DNA of 64,000 nucleotides from Aquimarina megaterium XH134. GTDB taxonomy: Bacteria > Bacteroidota > Bacteroidia > Flavobacteriales > Flavobacteriaceae. Within the stretch, counting starts at the first letter, position 1, and the number at the start of each line of letters is the position of its first letter. The stretch is taken from positions 62,001 through 126,000 of the forward strand of contig NZ_JACB01000015.1 of assembly GCF_000520975.1 (NCBI RefSeq), in the 5' to 3' direction. The translations under genes and the position numbers were made by a program. The notes under the pieces are model-generated. The model was not told the DNA's origin and made no database searches. It saw only the letters and a list, made by a program, of their open reading frames with translations. Shown here one piece after another: positions 1-7,965 of the stretch.

Positions 1-1693
1 AACAAGAGCGCAGTTAGAAGAATCAGATATCGACATGATGATTGGTGCTTCTGCAGATTCTGTAATGATGGTTGAGGGAGAAATGAAAGAAATTAGCGAA
101 GAAGAAATGGTAGAAGCTATCAAATTCGCTCACGATCATATAAAAGTACAATGTGCTGCTCAGCTTAAATTAGCAGAAGCCTTTGGAAAAAAAGAAGTTA
201 GAGAGTACGATCCAGAAAGAGAAGATGAAGATTTAGCTAAGAAAATTCATGAAATGGCATATGACAGAGTATATGCTGTTGCAAAAGCAGGATCATCTAA
301 AAAAGAACGTGGTTTGGCTTTTTCTGAAATAAAAGAAGAAATAATAGCTACATTTTCTGAAGAAGAACTTGAAGATTTTGGGGATCTAGTATCTAAATAT
401 TATGCTAAAGCAGAAAAAACTGCAATTCGTGATCTTACTTTAAACGAAGGATTACGTTTAGATGGCCGTAAAACTGATGAGATTAGACCAATCTGGTGTG
501 AGGTAGATTATTTACCATCAACTCACGGATCTTCTATATTTACACGAGGAGAAACTCAGGCATTAGCAACAGTAACTTTGGGAACTTCTAGAGAGGCAAA
601 TCAAATTGACATGCCATCTTATGAAGGAGAAGAAACATTCTACCTTCACTATAACTTCCCTCCTTTCTGTACCGGTGAAGCAAGACCTATACGAGGAACT
701 TCTCGTAGAGAAGTTGGTCACGGGAATCTGGCACAACGTGCCCTAAAAGGAATGATTCCTGCTGATTGCCCATATACTGTGCGTGTAGTATCAGAAGTAC
801 TAGAATCTAATGGTTCGTCTTCTATGGCAACTGTATGTTCTGGAACTATGGCATTGATGGATGCCGGAGTACAAATGGTGAAACCAGTTTCTGGTATTGC
901 AATGGGATTAATTTCTGATGGCGAAACAGGAAAATACGCAGTTTTATCTGATATCTTAGGTGATGAAGATCACTTGGGAGATATGGACTTTAAAGTAACC
1001 GGTACTGCCGATGGTATAACAGCTTGCCAAATGGATATTAAAGTTAAAGGTCTTTCTTATGAAATTTTGGTAAATGCATTAAAGCAAGCAGCCGATGGCC
1101 GTATACATATTCTAGGAAAATTAACAGATACTATTGCAACACCAAACGCAGATGTAAAAGCTCATGCTCCAAAAATGGTAACCAGAACAATTCCTGGGGA
1201 TTATATTGGTGCTTTAATTGGCCCTGGAGGTAAGGTAATTCAAGAATTACAAAAGGAAACAGGAACTACCATTGTTATCAACGAAGATCCTGTTACCGAA
1301 GAAGGAAATGTAGAGATTCTTGGTACAAGCCAGGAAGGAATTGATGCTGTATTAGCAAAAATCGATGCTATTACTTTTAAACCTGTGGTTGGTAGTGTAT
1401 ATGAAGTGAAAGTAATCAAAATGTTAGATTTTGGTGCTGTAGTAGAATATATGGAAGCTCCTGGTAACGAAGTTTTACTTCACGTTTCAGAATTGGCATG
1501 GGAACGCACAGAGAATGTTAGCGATGTTGTAAACATGGGTGACATCTTTGATGTAAAATATTTTGGAATTGACTCTAGAACTCGTAAAGAAAAAGTATCT
1601 AGAAAAGCATTATTACCAAGACCTCCAAGACCCGAAGGTGATAAATCAAAAGGTAATAATCGAAAACCTCATAGAGATAAAAAAGAAAATTAA
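1..1693 (+). CDS. pnp: Polyribonucleotide nucleotidyltransferase (PNPase), 5'-truncated by the window
   Basis: This is the C-terminal three quarters of PNPase, the phosphorolytic 3'-5' exoribonuclease that takes part in mRNA decay. The frame is open from base 2 before the first in-window Met, so the gene starts upstream of the window. Visible domains in order: the helical linker of the first half (about residues 15-130), the second RNase PH core (about 135-320, with the [12 protein letters not shown] stretch), a KH domain with the GPGGK loop (about 395-450) and an S1 RNA-binding domain (about 460-535) ending in a basic tail. A strong terminator follows. Identification is secure; only the N-terminus is missing. 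Confidence 0.97.
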   Translation, partial: TRAQLEESDIDMMIGASADSVMMVEGEMKEISEEEMVEAIKFAHDHIKVQCAAQLKLAEAFGKKEVREYDPEREDEDLAKKIHEMAYDRVYAVAKAGSSKKERGLAFSEIKEEIIATFSEEELEDFGDLVSKYYAKAEKTAIRDLTLNEGLRLDGRKTDEIRPIWCEVDYLPSTHGSSIFTRGETQALATVTLGTSREANQIDMPSYEGEETFYLHYNFPPFCTGEARPIRGTSRREVGHGNLAQRALKGMIPADCPYTVRVVSEVLESNGSSSMATVCSGTMALMDAGVQMVKPVSGIAMGLISDGETGKYAVLSDILGDEDHLGDMDFKVTGTADGITACQMDIKVKGLSYEILVNALKQAADGRIHILGKLTDTIATPNADVKAHAPKMVTRTIPGDYIGALIGPGGKVIQELQKETGTTIVINEDPVTEEGNVEILGTSQEGIDAVLAKIDAITFKPVVGSVYEVKVIKMLDFGAVVEYMEAPGNEVLLHVSELAWERTENVSDVVNMGDIFDVKYFGIDSRTRKEKVSRKALLPRPPRPEGDKSKGNNRKPHRDKKEN

Positions 1694-1708
1694 TTTTCTA
1701 TACTATTT

Positions 1709-1746
1709 AAAAACGCCTTCAAGAATTTTGAAGGCGTTTTTTATTT
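1709..1746 (+). terminator. Rho-independent terminator of pnp
   Basis: Arms AAAACGCCTTC and GAAGGCGTTTT enclose a short AT loop and are followed by a T run. It begins 16 bases after the pnp stop codon. Confidence 0.93.
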
Positions 1747-1832
1747 CATTCAGATACCTATCCAAACCCTTAGTACACCTCTCTCCAACATCTTCCTTTA
1801 TTATTACATTGGGATAAATTAGTTAATGTTAC

Positions 1833-1859
1833 GCAACCATTTAAAGACTACTAGTCTAT
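1833..1859 (+). promoter_or_regulatory. Predicted ECF-sigma promoter (GCAACC-N15-GTCTAT) of the lipoprotein gene
   Basis: GCAACC (1833-1838) is followed after exactly 15 bp by GTCTAT (1854-1859), 28 bases before the lipoprotein start. The same arrangement, with a longer shared upstream stretch TTACGCAACCATTTAAA, lies before the ECF sigma gene at 3051-3077. ECF sigma factors typically read an AAC-containing -35 and a GTC-type -10 and activate their own promoter, so this gene is inferred to belong to the same regulon. Confidence 0.72.
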
Positions 1860-1886
1860 TAGACAAAGACTTTAAATAATGTAATC

Positions 1887-2945
1887 ATGACAACATTTAA
1901 AACCCTACTACTTAGCACCCTACTAATTTCTATGGTTTCCTGCCATAATGAATCCTTTGACTTATTTCCGGATAATATTCAAAAAATAGAAACAGATTCA
2001 GAGCTTTTTGACTCTTTAAAAAATATTTCTAAAAATAAGAATGAAGATGATGAACCGATCTGTATCACTTTTGTTTACCCTTTTAATATATATCTTTTTA
2101 ATGAAGATTCTGAAATTGTAGATAGCAGAATAGTCTATAATAATATTGATTTTGTAGGACTTTTGGAAGAATCAGAAGAAAGCAATGACGCAATAGGCCT
2201 AAGTTATCCTATAACTACCATTCTAGAAGATGGTAGTTCGTTTAGCATACAGGACAATACCGAATTAAAAAAAACAATCGAAGCTTGTATCGAATCAGAG
2301 ATTATTATCTATTGTAATAGAATATTAGAGAAAAATTGCGTCTGGAAAATCACTTCTTTAACCAATAACCAAAACTATAATGATACACTATTAGATTTTT
2401 ATGATGACGGAACCGGTATTTTTTATGATAAAGGTAATGCGCATAGAACCTCGTGGGTATCCTTTTTCCTTGAAGGCAAATTACATATTAATATCCATCT
2501 TGAAGGAGATTCTAAAACAGCCAAAGATTGGAATTTTGATTGGAAAACCTTGATAATAGATGATGAAACTGTTGAAATATCTAATGAAACCGATACATAC
2601 ATCATCAAAAGACAATGCAATGTCGAAAACTCATGTGATTATGTAGAATTTAAAGAATGTGAATTGAAAAATTTCGAAGATACCGCCAATTTTGTTTTTA
2701 ATGATTACAAAGACTGCATTCTTTCTTTTCAGGAAAATGTAGATACTTCTTTATTAACATTATCATTTTATCAAACCTATGAATATGCAGAACAAGAAAT
2801 AAATATATTAGATTCATCTGCTTATCTAAACACAACTAACCCCCAATTAGTTTTTGTTAGAGTCAAAAACACAAATACAAACGAATCCAAAATAATTAGA
2901 ATAGTTTTATTTGCTGAAGCCTGCAATAATAATGATGAGAGTTAA
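1887..2945 (+). CDS. Predicted outer-membrane lipoprotein, ECF-regulon member, unknown function
   Basis: A 352-aa exported lipoprotein. It has an N-terminal signal peptide with lipobox SMVSC (Cys19). Residues about 55-150 are acidic and contain a block around ICITFVYPF; the middle contains KNCVWKITSL and an Asp-rich segment. The last about 80 residues (LTLSFYQTYEYAEQEIN, then NTTNPQLVFVRVKNTNT) resemble the Ig-like repeats of large flavobacterial surface adhesins. Several Cys residues are spread through the mature part. No enzymatic motif is recognised. The gene is monocistronic, with its own ECF-type promoter and a terminator. It lies directly before the ECF sigma operon and shares its promoter motif, suggesting an envelope-stress or surface role. 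Family assignment is uncertain. Confidence 0.85.
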   Translation: MTTFKTLLLSTLLISMVSCHNESFDLFPDNIQKIETDSELFDSLKNISKNKNEDDEPICITFVYPFNIYLFNEDSEIVDSRIVYNNIDFVGLLEESEESNDAIGLSYPITTILEDGSSFSIQDNTELKKTIEACIESEIIIYCNRILEKNCVWKITSLTNNQNYNDTLLDFYDDGTGIFYDKGNAHRTSWVSFFLEGKLHINIHLEGDSKTAKDWNFDWKTLIIDDETVEISNETDTYIIKRQCNVENSCDYVEFKECELKNFEDTANFVFNDYKDCILSFQENVDTSLLTLSFYQTYEYAEQEINILDSSAYLNTTNPQLVFVRVKNTNTNESKIIRIVLFAEACNNNDES

Positions 2946-2957
2946 TTATTATTTTTA

Positions 2958-2990
2958 GCAATCTTTCCTAAAAAAAGGAAAGATTGCTTT
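2958..2990 (+). terminator. Terminator of the lipoprotein gene
   Basis: Perfect 11-bp arms GCAATCTTTCC (2958-2968) and GGAAAGATTGC (2977-2987) with an A-rich loop, followed by TTTATTT. Confidence 0.9.
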
Positions 2991-3050
2991 ATTTATATGC
3001 CATAAAAACATGTTCTTGCTATTAATTTTATTTTTTTTCATCCCTTTTAC

Positions 3051-3077
3051 GCAACCATTTAAAACAATTCAGTCTAA
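3051..3077 (+). promoter_or_regulatory. Predicted autoregulated ECF promoter (GCAACC-N15-GTCTAA)
   Basis: GCAACC (3051-3056), a 15-bp spacer and GTCTAA (3072-3077) match the promoter before the lipoprotein gene. The predicted transcript would carry a leader of about 130 bases before the ECF coding start. Confidence 0.72.
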
Positions 3078-3213
3078 AAGAGTAAACTAGTAATAATTTA
3101 TGTGTTATTTTAAGTATCGCATAATGAAAATTGAAGACAAAAATCGAATTCTTTTTTGTTTAGAAAAAACATTTCAGATTTCAGTACATAGTCTTTGTTA
3201 AGCTTAAAACCAA

Positions 3214-3768
3214 TTGGACACAAGGAAGTTAATTAAGAAGTGCCAAAAAAACAATCGGAAAGCGCAAAGTGAATTGTTTCACCTTTACAGGGACACACTT
3301 TTTGCTTTGAGTCTTAAGTATTGCAAAAATTACAATGAAGCAGAAGATAATTTACAAGACTCTTTTATTACAATTTTTAAAAAGATAAATCAATATAATT
3401 TTAAGGGTTCTTTTGAAGGGTGGATGAAAAGAATAACGATTAATAAAGCTATCGACAAGTATAAAAAAACTCCTTTTACTGATATAAACATAAACAAAGA
3501 GAACATCGCAGATACTGAAATTGATTCTGAAACACTAAACCTTTCATTAGATGAATTACTAAAATACATACAAGAATTACCAGATAGATATAGATTGGTC
3601 TTTAACTTATATGAACTCGATGAGTATTCTCATAAGGAAATAGCCAAAATGTTACATATTTCTGAAGGAACTTCAAAATCGAACCTGCATAGAGCAAAAG
3701 TTATATTGAAAACCAAAATAACATCTAATAACAATTGTTTAAAAAAAATTGCAATAAGTAATGGCTGA
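3214..3768 (+). CDS. RNA polymerase ECF-type sigma factor
   Basis: A 184-aa extracytoplasmic-function sigma factor that redirects RNA polymerase to stress promoters. Sigma region 2 spans about residues 8-75 (core-binding and -10 recognition, with YNEAEDNLQDSFITIFKKI and FEGWMKRITINKAIDKYKK). Sigma region 4 spans about 112-170, with an HTH around HKEIAKMLHISEGTSKSNLHRAK. The start is a TTG: an in-frame TAA ends seven bases upstream and the next Met is deep in region 2, while the TTG start gives a normal N-terminus (DTRKLIKKCQKNNRKAQSELF). The downstream gene overlaps the 3' end by 8 bases, so the two are translationally coupled. It probably drives the GCAACC-N15-GTCTA promoters. Sigma identity is certain; the stimulus is unknown. 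Confidence 0.95.
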   Translation: MDTRKLIKKCQKNNRKAQSELFHLYRDTLFALSLKYCKNYNEAEDNLQDSFITIFKKINQYNFKGSFEGWMKRITINKAIDKYKKTPFTDININKENIADTEIDSETLNLSLDELLKYIQELPDRYRLVFNLYELDEYSHKEIAKMLHISEGTSKSNLHRAKVILKTKITSNNNCLKKIAISNG

Positions 3769-5242
3769 CCCAAAAGACATAGGAAAAGCTTTTAAAGAAA
3801 AACTTAAAGGCTTTGATCAATCACCTAGTAATTTATCCTGGGAAGATATTGAACCTAAGTTACCCAAAAAAGAAGATGATAAGCTTTCTTATTGGGCAAA
3901 AGTAGTAGGTGTACTTATATTTCTCTTATTATTAATGCTTTTTGCAGCCGATACGTATAATAGTAATATCATCACAGAAAACTCAACTAATACTACTATA
4001 AAAATACCAGCAACTCTAGAAAACTGTGACGAAATAGATCCAAAAAACAGCAAACTGCAATTACCCAGTAATGAAATTATTACGACGGTATTGGTATCAC
4101 CCAAATCAAAATCTGATATCAATGACATCTACAACAGTACAACAAATAATAATTGGTCTATATTAGATAGTAAAACTAATAATGGTATTGGTTTGTCATC
4201 AAATAAAAATGTTTCGAATTCTAGTTTTATAATAACCAGAAAAATGCCTCTTTCTACTCATAGAACTAGTAAACAAGCACCCCGGGTAAAAAATGTTATG
4301 AACAAAGGTGTCGAAGAAATAAAAAACACCCAAAACTCTACTAATTCTAATGCAAAAACTAATCCTACAAATAAAAAGACATCAATATCCTCAACTTCCA
4401 TTACAAACCAAATAAGAAATAAATCGGATAAAATTTTAAACAATAGTCGCAACAGAGCGTCTAAAAACGAAAAGTTTAAAGAAAATAAAGATGATTCCCT
4501 AACAACTCTAATAGCATCCAAAAAGAATACATCCATCAATAATCGTAAAAACAAGGATACATTAGTATATATGACTCCTATAAAGAAAAAGCCATTTCAA
4601 AAATTTAGTATCGGAGTACATGTTACCCCAACATATACAATAGCTCCTAATGGATCTTTGATAAGCAACCATCTTGCAAAAAACACAAATCGTGGCAGAA
4701 TAAGCTTAAGTTATGGTGTTCTTTTTAAGACATACTACACAGAAAAAATAGCACTAAGGGTTGGATATAATCGATTAAAATTAAGTAACAAAATAAACAA
4801 TGTTCCAACCGATCAATTACCTATTATACTTAATGATTTGGGAATAATTTTACCTGCAAATAATACTATAGAAAATTCTGAAAAGATAGACCTAATACAA
4901 AAGACTATTTATAATGAGGTTTTATTTGGATTACAATATCAAATCTTAGATAATCAAATTAGCACTGCGCTAATAGGAGAATTAGGTTTTCTATTTCTTG
5001 ATGAAAACAATATTAAAATACATACTACTTCTAATAATTTTAAATTAGGGAGCAATACTAATATTCTGAAAACAAATTTCAGTATTAATATTGGCGCAAA
5101 TCTTCGATATAAGCTATCTAAAAAAATATTTTTCAATGTTGAGCCTTTACTGAAGTATCAATTAAAAAATGCAAGTCAAAATTCTGAAAGTTATCGACCT
5201 TTATACTTTACAATTCAGACAGGGGTTTCTTATGAGTTTTAA
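3761..5242 (+). CDS. Probable dual-membrane-spanning anti-sigma factor (cytoplasmic anchor, inner-membrane helix, disordered linker, outer-membrane barrel)
   Basis: A 493-aa protein of unusual build. Residues 1-45 are soluble and charged, with SWEDIEPKL as seen at the start of Bacteroidota anti-sigma factors. Residues 46-63 form one hydrophobic helix (VVGVLIFLLLLMLFAA). Residues about 65-270 are an Asn/Ser/Thr/Lys-rich low-complexity region with no predicted fold. Residues about 275-493 alternate amphipathic strands and end in an aromatic residue (TGVSYEF), as outer-membrane beta-barrels do. The gene overlaps the ECF sigma gene by 8 bases. The architecture matches the Dma class of dual membrane-spanning anti-sigma factors described in Bacteroides thetaiotaomicron. 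The inferred role is to hold the sigma factor inactive and sense outer-membrane state directly. Anti-sigma activity is inferred, not shown. Confidence 0.78.
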   Translation: MADPKDIGKAFKEKLKGFDQSPSNLSWEDIEPKLPKKEDDKLSYWAKVVGVLIFLLLLMLFAADTYNSNIITENSTNTTIKIPATLENCDEIDPKNSKLQLPSNEIITTVLVSPKSKSDINDIYNSTTNNNWSILDSKTNNGIGLSSNKNVSNSSFIITRKMPLSTHRTSKQAPRVKNVMNKGVEEIKNTQNSTNSNAKTNPTNKKTSISSTSITNQIRNKSDKILNNSRNRASKNEKFKENKDDSLTTLIASKKNTSINNRKNKDTLVYMTPIKKKPFQKFSIGVHVTPTYTIAPNGSLISNHLAKNTNRGRISLSYGVLFKTYYTEKIALRVGYNRLKLSNKINNVPTDQLPIILNDLGIILPANNTIENSEKIDLIQKTIYNEVLFGLQYQILDNQISTALIGELGFLFLDENNIKIHTTSNNFKLGSNTNILKTNFSINIGANLRYKLSKKIFFNVEPLLKYQLKNASQNSESYRPLYFTIQTGVSYEF

Positions 5243-5280
5243 ACCATATTAATACTACCACATTGTTTTCTACACTCTTC

Positions 5281-5330
5281 ATAAAATTCGTTGTTTTTTG
5301 AGTCTTTTTTTTAAAAACAACGAATTTTAT
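5281..5330 (+). terminator. Long perfect inverted repeat ending the ECF operon
   Basis: Perfect 18-bp arms ATAAAATTCGTTGTTTTT (5281-5298) and AAAAACAACGAATTTTAT (5313-5330) enclose a 14-base T-rich loop, 38 bases after the stop codon. It probably terminates the ECF operon, although the stem is AT-rich and no long T run follows. Confidence 0.65.
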
Positions 5331-5486
5331 AAAAAATAATCAAACCGCCTCAAAACCCCTGTTATCAATAGATAACAAATAAAATAAAAGAATATCTCTC
5401 ATAAAAAAACAATCTTTTTGTAACATTTCTATAACATATTACGTATAATAGATAAAAGGCCCTAAATATTCACAAAATTAAATTTC

Positions 5487-5493
5487 AAGGAGA
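5487..5493 (+). promoter_or_regulatory. Shine-Dalgarno sequence of rpoD
   Basis: AAGGAGA lies 7 bases before the rpoD ATG. Such a strong ribosome-binding site is unusual in Bacteroidota, and most genes in this window lack one. It supports the ATG at 5501. Confidence 0.7.
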
Positions 5494-5500
5494 ACTATAG

Positions 5501-6364
5501 ATGAGACAACTTAAAATTACGAAGCAGGTAACAAATCGTGAGACTGCATCGCTAGATAAGTATTTGCAAGAGATAGGAAAAGTAGACCTTATTACTGCAG
5601 ATGAAGAGGTGGAATTAGCTCAGCGTATAAAAGCTGGTGATGAGAGAGCTCTTGAAAAACTAACAAAGGCTAACCTTAGATTCGTAGTTTCGGTTGCAAA
5701 ACAATATCAAAATCAAGGACTTACTCTTCCCGATTTAATTAATGAAGGTAACCTTGGACTAATTAAAGCTGCAAAACGTTTTGATGAAACCCGTGGATTT
5801 AAGTTTATATCTTATGCTGTATGGTGGATTCGTCAATCTATTCTACAGGCGTTGGCAGAACAATCTCGTATTGTTCGTTTACCATTAAACAAAATTGGTT
5901 CGATCAATAAGATCAATAAAACATATGCATTCTTAGAGCAATCACATGAGCGCCCACCAAGTGCCGAAGAAATTGCAAAAGAATTAGATATGACCATCAA
6001 CGATGTTAAAGAATCGATGAAGAATTCTGGACGCCATGTAAGTATGGATGCTCCCCTTGTTGAAGGAGAAGATTCTAATCTTTATGATGTATTAAATTCT
6101 GGAGAGTCACCAAATCCTGATAGGACACTATTACACGAGTCTCTTCGTACAGAAATAGAGCGTGCTCTAGAAACACTTACTCCTAGAGAAGCAGATGTAA
6201 TACGATTATATTTTGGTCTTGGAGATCAACACCCAATGACTCTTGAAGAAATTGGAGAAACTTTTGATCTTACACGTGAACGTGTACGTCAAATCAAAGA
6301 AAAAGCAATTCGAAGATTAAAACATACATCTAGAAGTAAAATATTAAAGACTTATTTAGGATAA
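5501..6364 (+). CDS. rpoD: Primary RNA polymerase sigma factor RpoD/SigA, short Bacteroidota form
   Basis: The housekeeping sigma factor, 287 aa. It has the compact Bacteroidota form without the long region 1.1 of proteobacterial sigma-70. Region 1.2 spans about residues 15-45, region 2 about 50-120 ([20 protein letters not shown] and the -10-reading [15 protein letters not shown]), region 3 about 130-205 and region 4 about 220-280 with the -35 HTH ([22 protein letters not shown]). In Bacteroidota this protein recognises the TTTG and TAnnTTTG boxes. It is a single-gene unit with a strong Shine-Dalgarno sequence and its own terminator. Confidence 0.97.
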   Translation: MRQLKITKQVTNRETASLDKYLQEIGKVDLITADEEVELAQRIKAGDERALEKLTKANLRFVVSVAKQYQNQGLTLPDLINEGNLGLIKAAKRFDETRGFKFISYAVWWIRQSILQALAEQSRIVRLPLNKIGSINKINKTYAFLEQSHERPPSAEEIAKELDMTINDVKESMKNSGRHVSMDAPLVEGEDSNLYDVLNSGESPNPDRTLLHESLRTEIERALETLTPREADVIRLYFGLGDQHPMTLEEIGETFDLTRERVRQIKEKAIRRLKHTSRSKILKTYLG

Positions 6365-6427
6365 ATTCCTAAATTGCGGTTACAAACAGTTTTATAACAT
6401 AACTGTTCGTTTTTTGATTGATGAATG

Positions 6428-6456
6428 ACCTCCGGCTGATTACCGGAGGTTTTTTC
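6428..6456 (+). terminator. Terminator of rpoD
   Basis: GC-rich arms ACCTCCGG (6428-6435) and CCGGAGGT (6443-6450) followed by TTTTTT. A second small hairpin, CCGTAAA/TTTACGG at 6467-6483, follows. Confidence 0.93.
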
Positions 6457-6614
6457 TTACGGTAATCCGTAAAAACTTTACGGGAACCCATAAAAAAAAC
6501 ATTTTTACACATAAATATTACAATTTTCCCTAACAGAACCCCCAATATTCTAGTAAAAGTATCTCAAAATTCGTATATTTAAGTAGCTACCCCCCTCTTA
6601 ATATATTATTCATC

Positions 6615-7022
6615 ATGAGATATATAATAAGTTATGTTAGCACCGTAAATCCAAACATATCAAATTCTGATATGACAGAGCTTATGGATCATGTTAGGCT
6701 TAATAATAATGCAATTGGTCTTATGGGGATATTGATATATTCTGAAGGAAATTTTTTTCAAATTCTAGAAGGTGAAGAACAAACCGTTAAAATGATGTTC
6801 GAAAAGATAAGAAAAGATCATCGACACTATAATATCATTAAGATGCTGGATAAAGAAATCATAAGCTCTTCCTTCTCAGAATCTCGTTCTTCATTTACAG
6901 TAATATCTGATCATTACAATCAAAGTGAGTTACATCAATTCTTAAAAAAAGAAGAAGAACATAATCCAGAACATTACAAAAGTATTTCATATCTAGCTCA
7001 AAAATTCATGAAATTCAATTAA
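6615..7022 (+). CDS. BLUF-domain blue-light photoreceptor (stand-alone)
   Basis: A 135-aa FAD-binding BLUF protein; blue light shifts the hydrogen bonding around the flavin and alters a downstream partner. The key residues are visible: Tyr7 (ISYVS), Asn31/32 (NNNAIGLMGILIY) and Gln49 (FFQILEGE). The BLUF core covers about residues 1-95. The remaining about 40 residues are helical and charged, with no fused output domain, so it must act through protein contacts. It is a single gene between rpoD and rpe. A weak promoter-like TATATTTA lies about 40 bases upstream. The partner cannot be told from context. Confidence 0.92.
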   Translation: MRYIISYVSTVNPNISNSDMTELMDHVRLNNNAIGLMGILIYSEGNFFQILEGEEQTVKMMFEKIRKDHRHYNIIKMLDKEIISSSFSESRSSFTVISDHYNQSELHQFLKKEEEHNPEHYKSISYLAQKFMKFN

Positions 7023-7265
7023 CTACAGACTATCATAAGCTTTCAAAATAGAGCTTGCTCTAATTACACAACCTACATCATTTATCATCTAAATTTATTA
7101 AAAAAAGAGAATTCCTGTTTTTGCACTATTAAACAATAAAAGTTTATGCTTAGCAAGACTAGATATCAAGTATACGAGGAGCTACCGTTTTTTCTTTTCT
7201 TGAAACAGTAGCGAAAAAAGAAGATTTTTATTATAGTAAATTCGAAGGATAAATATATTAAATAG

Positions 7266-7273
7266 TACTTTTG
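7266..7273 (+). promoter_or_regulatory. Bacteroidota -7 box (TACTTTTG) before rpe
   Basis: TACTTTTG fits the TAnnTTTG consensus of the Bacteroidota primary sigma factor and lies 20 bases before the rpe ATG. No clear TTTG -33 box is present. Confidence 0.55.
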
Positions 7274-7292
7274 CGGGAAACAACATAGATTT

Positions 7293-7955
7293 ATGGCTTC
7301 AAAACGTATAGCCCCTTCAGTATTAGCTGCAGATTTTGCTAATTTGCAACGCGATGTAGAAATGATTAACAAAAGTGACGCAGATTGGTTTCATATAGAT
7401 ATTATGGACGGTGTTTTTGTTCCCAACATTTCTTTTGGGATGCCTGTTTTGCGAGATATCGTAAAACATGCTACCAAGACAATTGATGTACACCTTATGA
7501 TTGTTGATCCAGATCGATATATTAAAACTTTTGCTGATCTGGGAAGTAATATTCTTACTGTACATTATGAAGCTTGTACACATCTACACAGAACATTGCA
7601 AGCTATTAAAGCAGAAGGAATGAAAGCGGGCGTTGCTATAAACCCACATACCAATGTAAGTTTACTAGAAGATGTTATTAATGATATCGACCTGGTATGC
7701 ATAATGAGCGTAAATCCTGGATTTGGTGGTCAATCATTTATCGAAAATACTTATAAAAAGGTAAAACAACTTCGTGAAATTATTGTACGAAATAATGCAA
7801 GCACATTAATTGAGATTGATGGAGGAGTAACCAATAAAAACGCAAAACAACTTATAGATGCCGGAGCAGACGTATTAGTTGCCGGAAGTTTTGTTTTTAA
7901 AAGTACTAATCCTAACCAAACCATTAAAGAATTAAAAGAGATTATAAACACTTAG
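7293..7955 (+). CDS. rpe: Ribulose-phosphate 3-epimerase
   Basis: A 220-aa TIM-barrel enzyme of the pentose phosphate pathway that interconverts D-ribulose 5-phosphate and D-xylulose 5-phosphate in the cytoplasm. Family signatures are complete: SVLAADFANL at the N-terminus, the metal-binding motif HIDIMDGVFVPNISFG (His, Asp), VHLMIVDPDRYI, MSVNPGFGGQSFI, and the phosphate-binding end EIDGGVTNKNAKQLIDAGADVLVAGS. Length is normal. The AraC-type gene starts 10 bases downstream and may be co-transcribed. Confidence 0.97.
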   Translation: MASKRIAPSVLAADFANLQRDVEMINKSDADWFHIDIMDGVFVPNISFGMPVLRDIVKHATKTIDVHLMIVDPDRYIKTFADLGSNILTVHYEACTHLHRTLQAIKAEGMKAGVAINPHTNVSLLEDVINDIDLVCIMSVNPGFGGQSFIENTYKKVKQLREIIVRNNASTLIEIDGGVTNKNAKQLIDAGADVLVAGSFVFKSTNPNQTIKELKEIINT

Positions 7956-7965
7956 TCTACACAAA

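Noticed and set aside
1563..1817. 84-codon frame overlapping the end of pnp
   Set aside because: Runs through the pnp terminator and has no recognisable protein character.
4258..4554. 98-codon open frame on the - strand
   Set aside because: It mirrors the low-complexity linker of the anti-sigma protein; the hydrophobic Leu/Phe/Val composition is the antisense of Asn/Lys/Ser codons.
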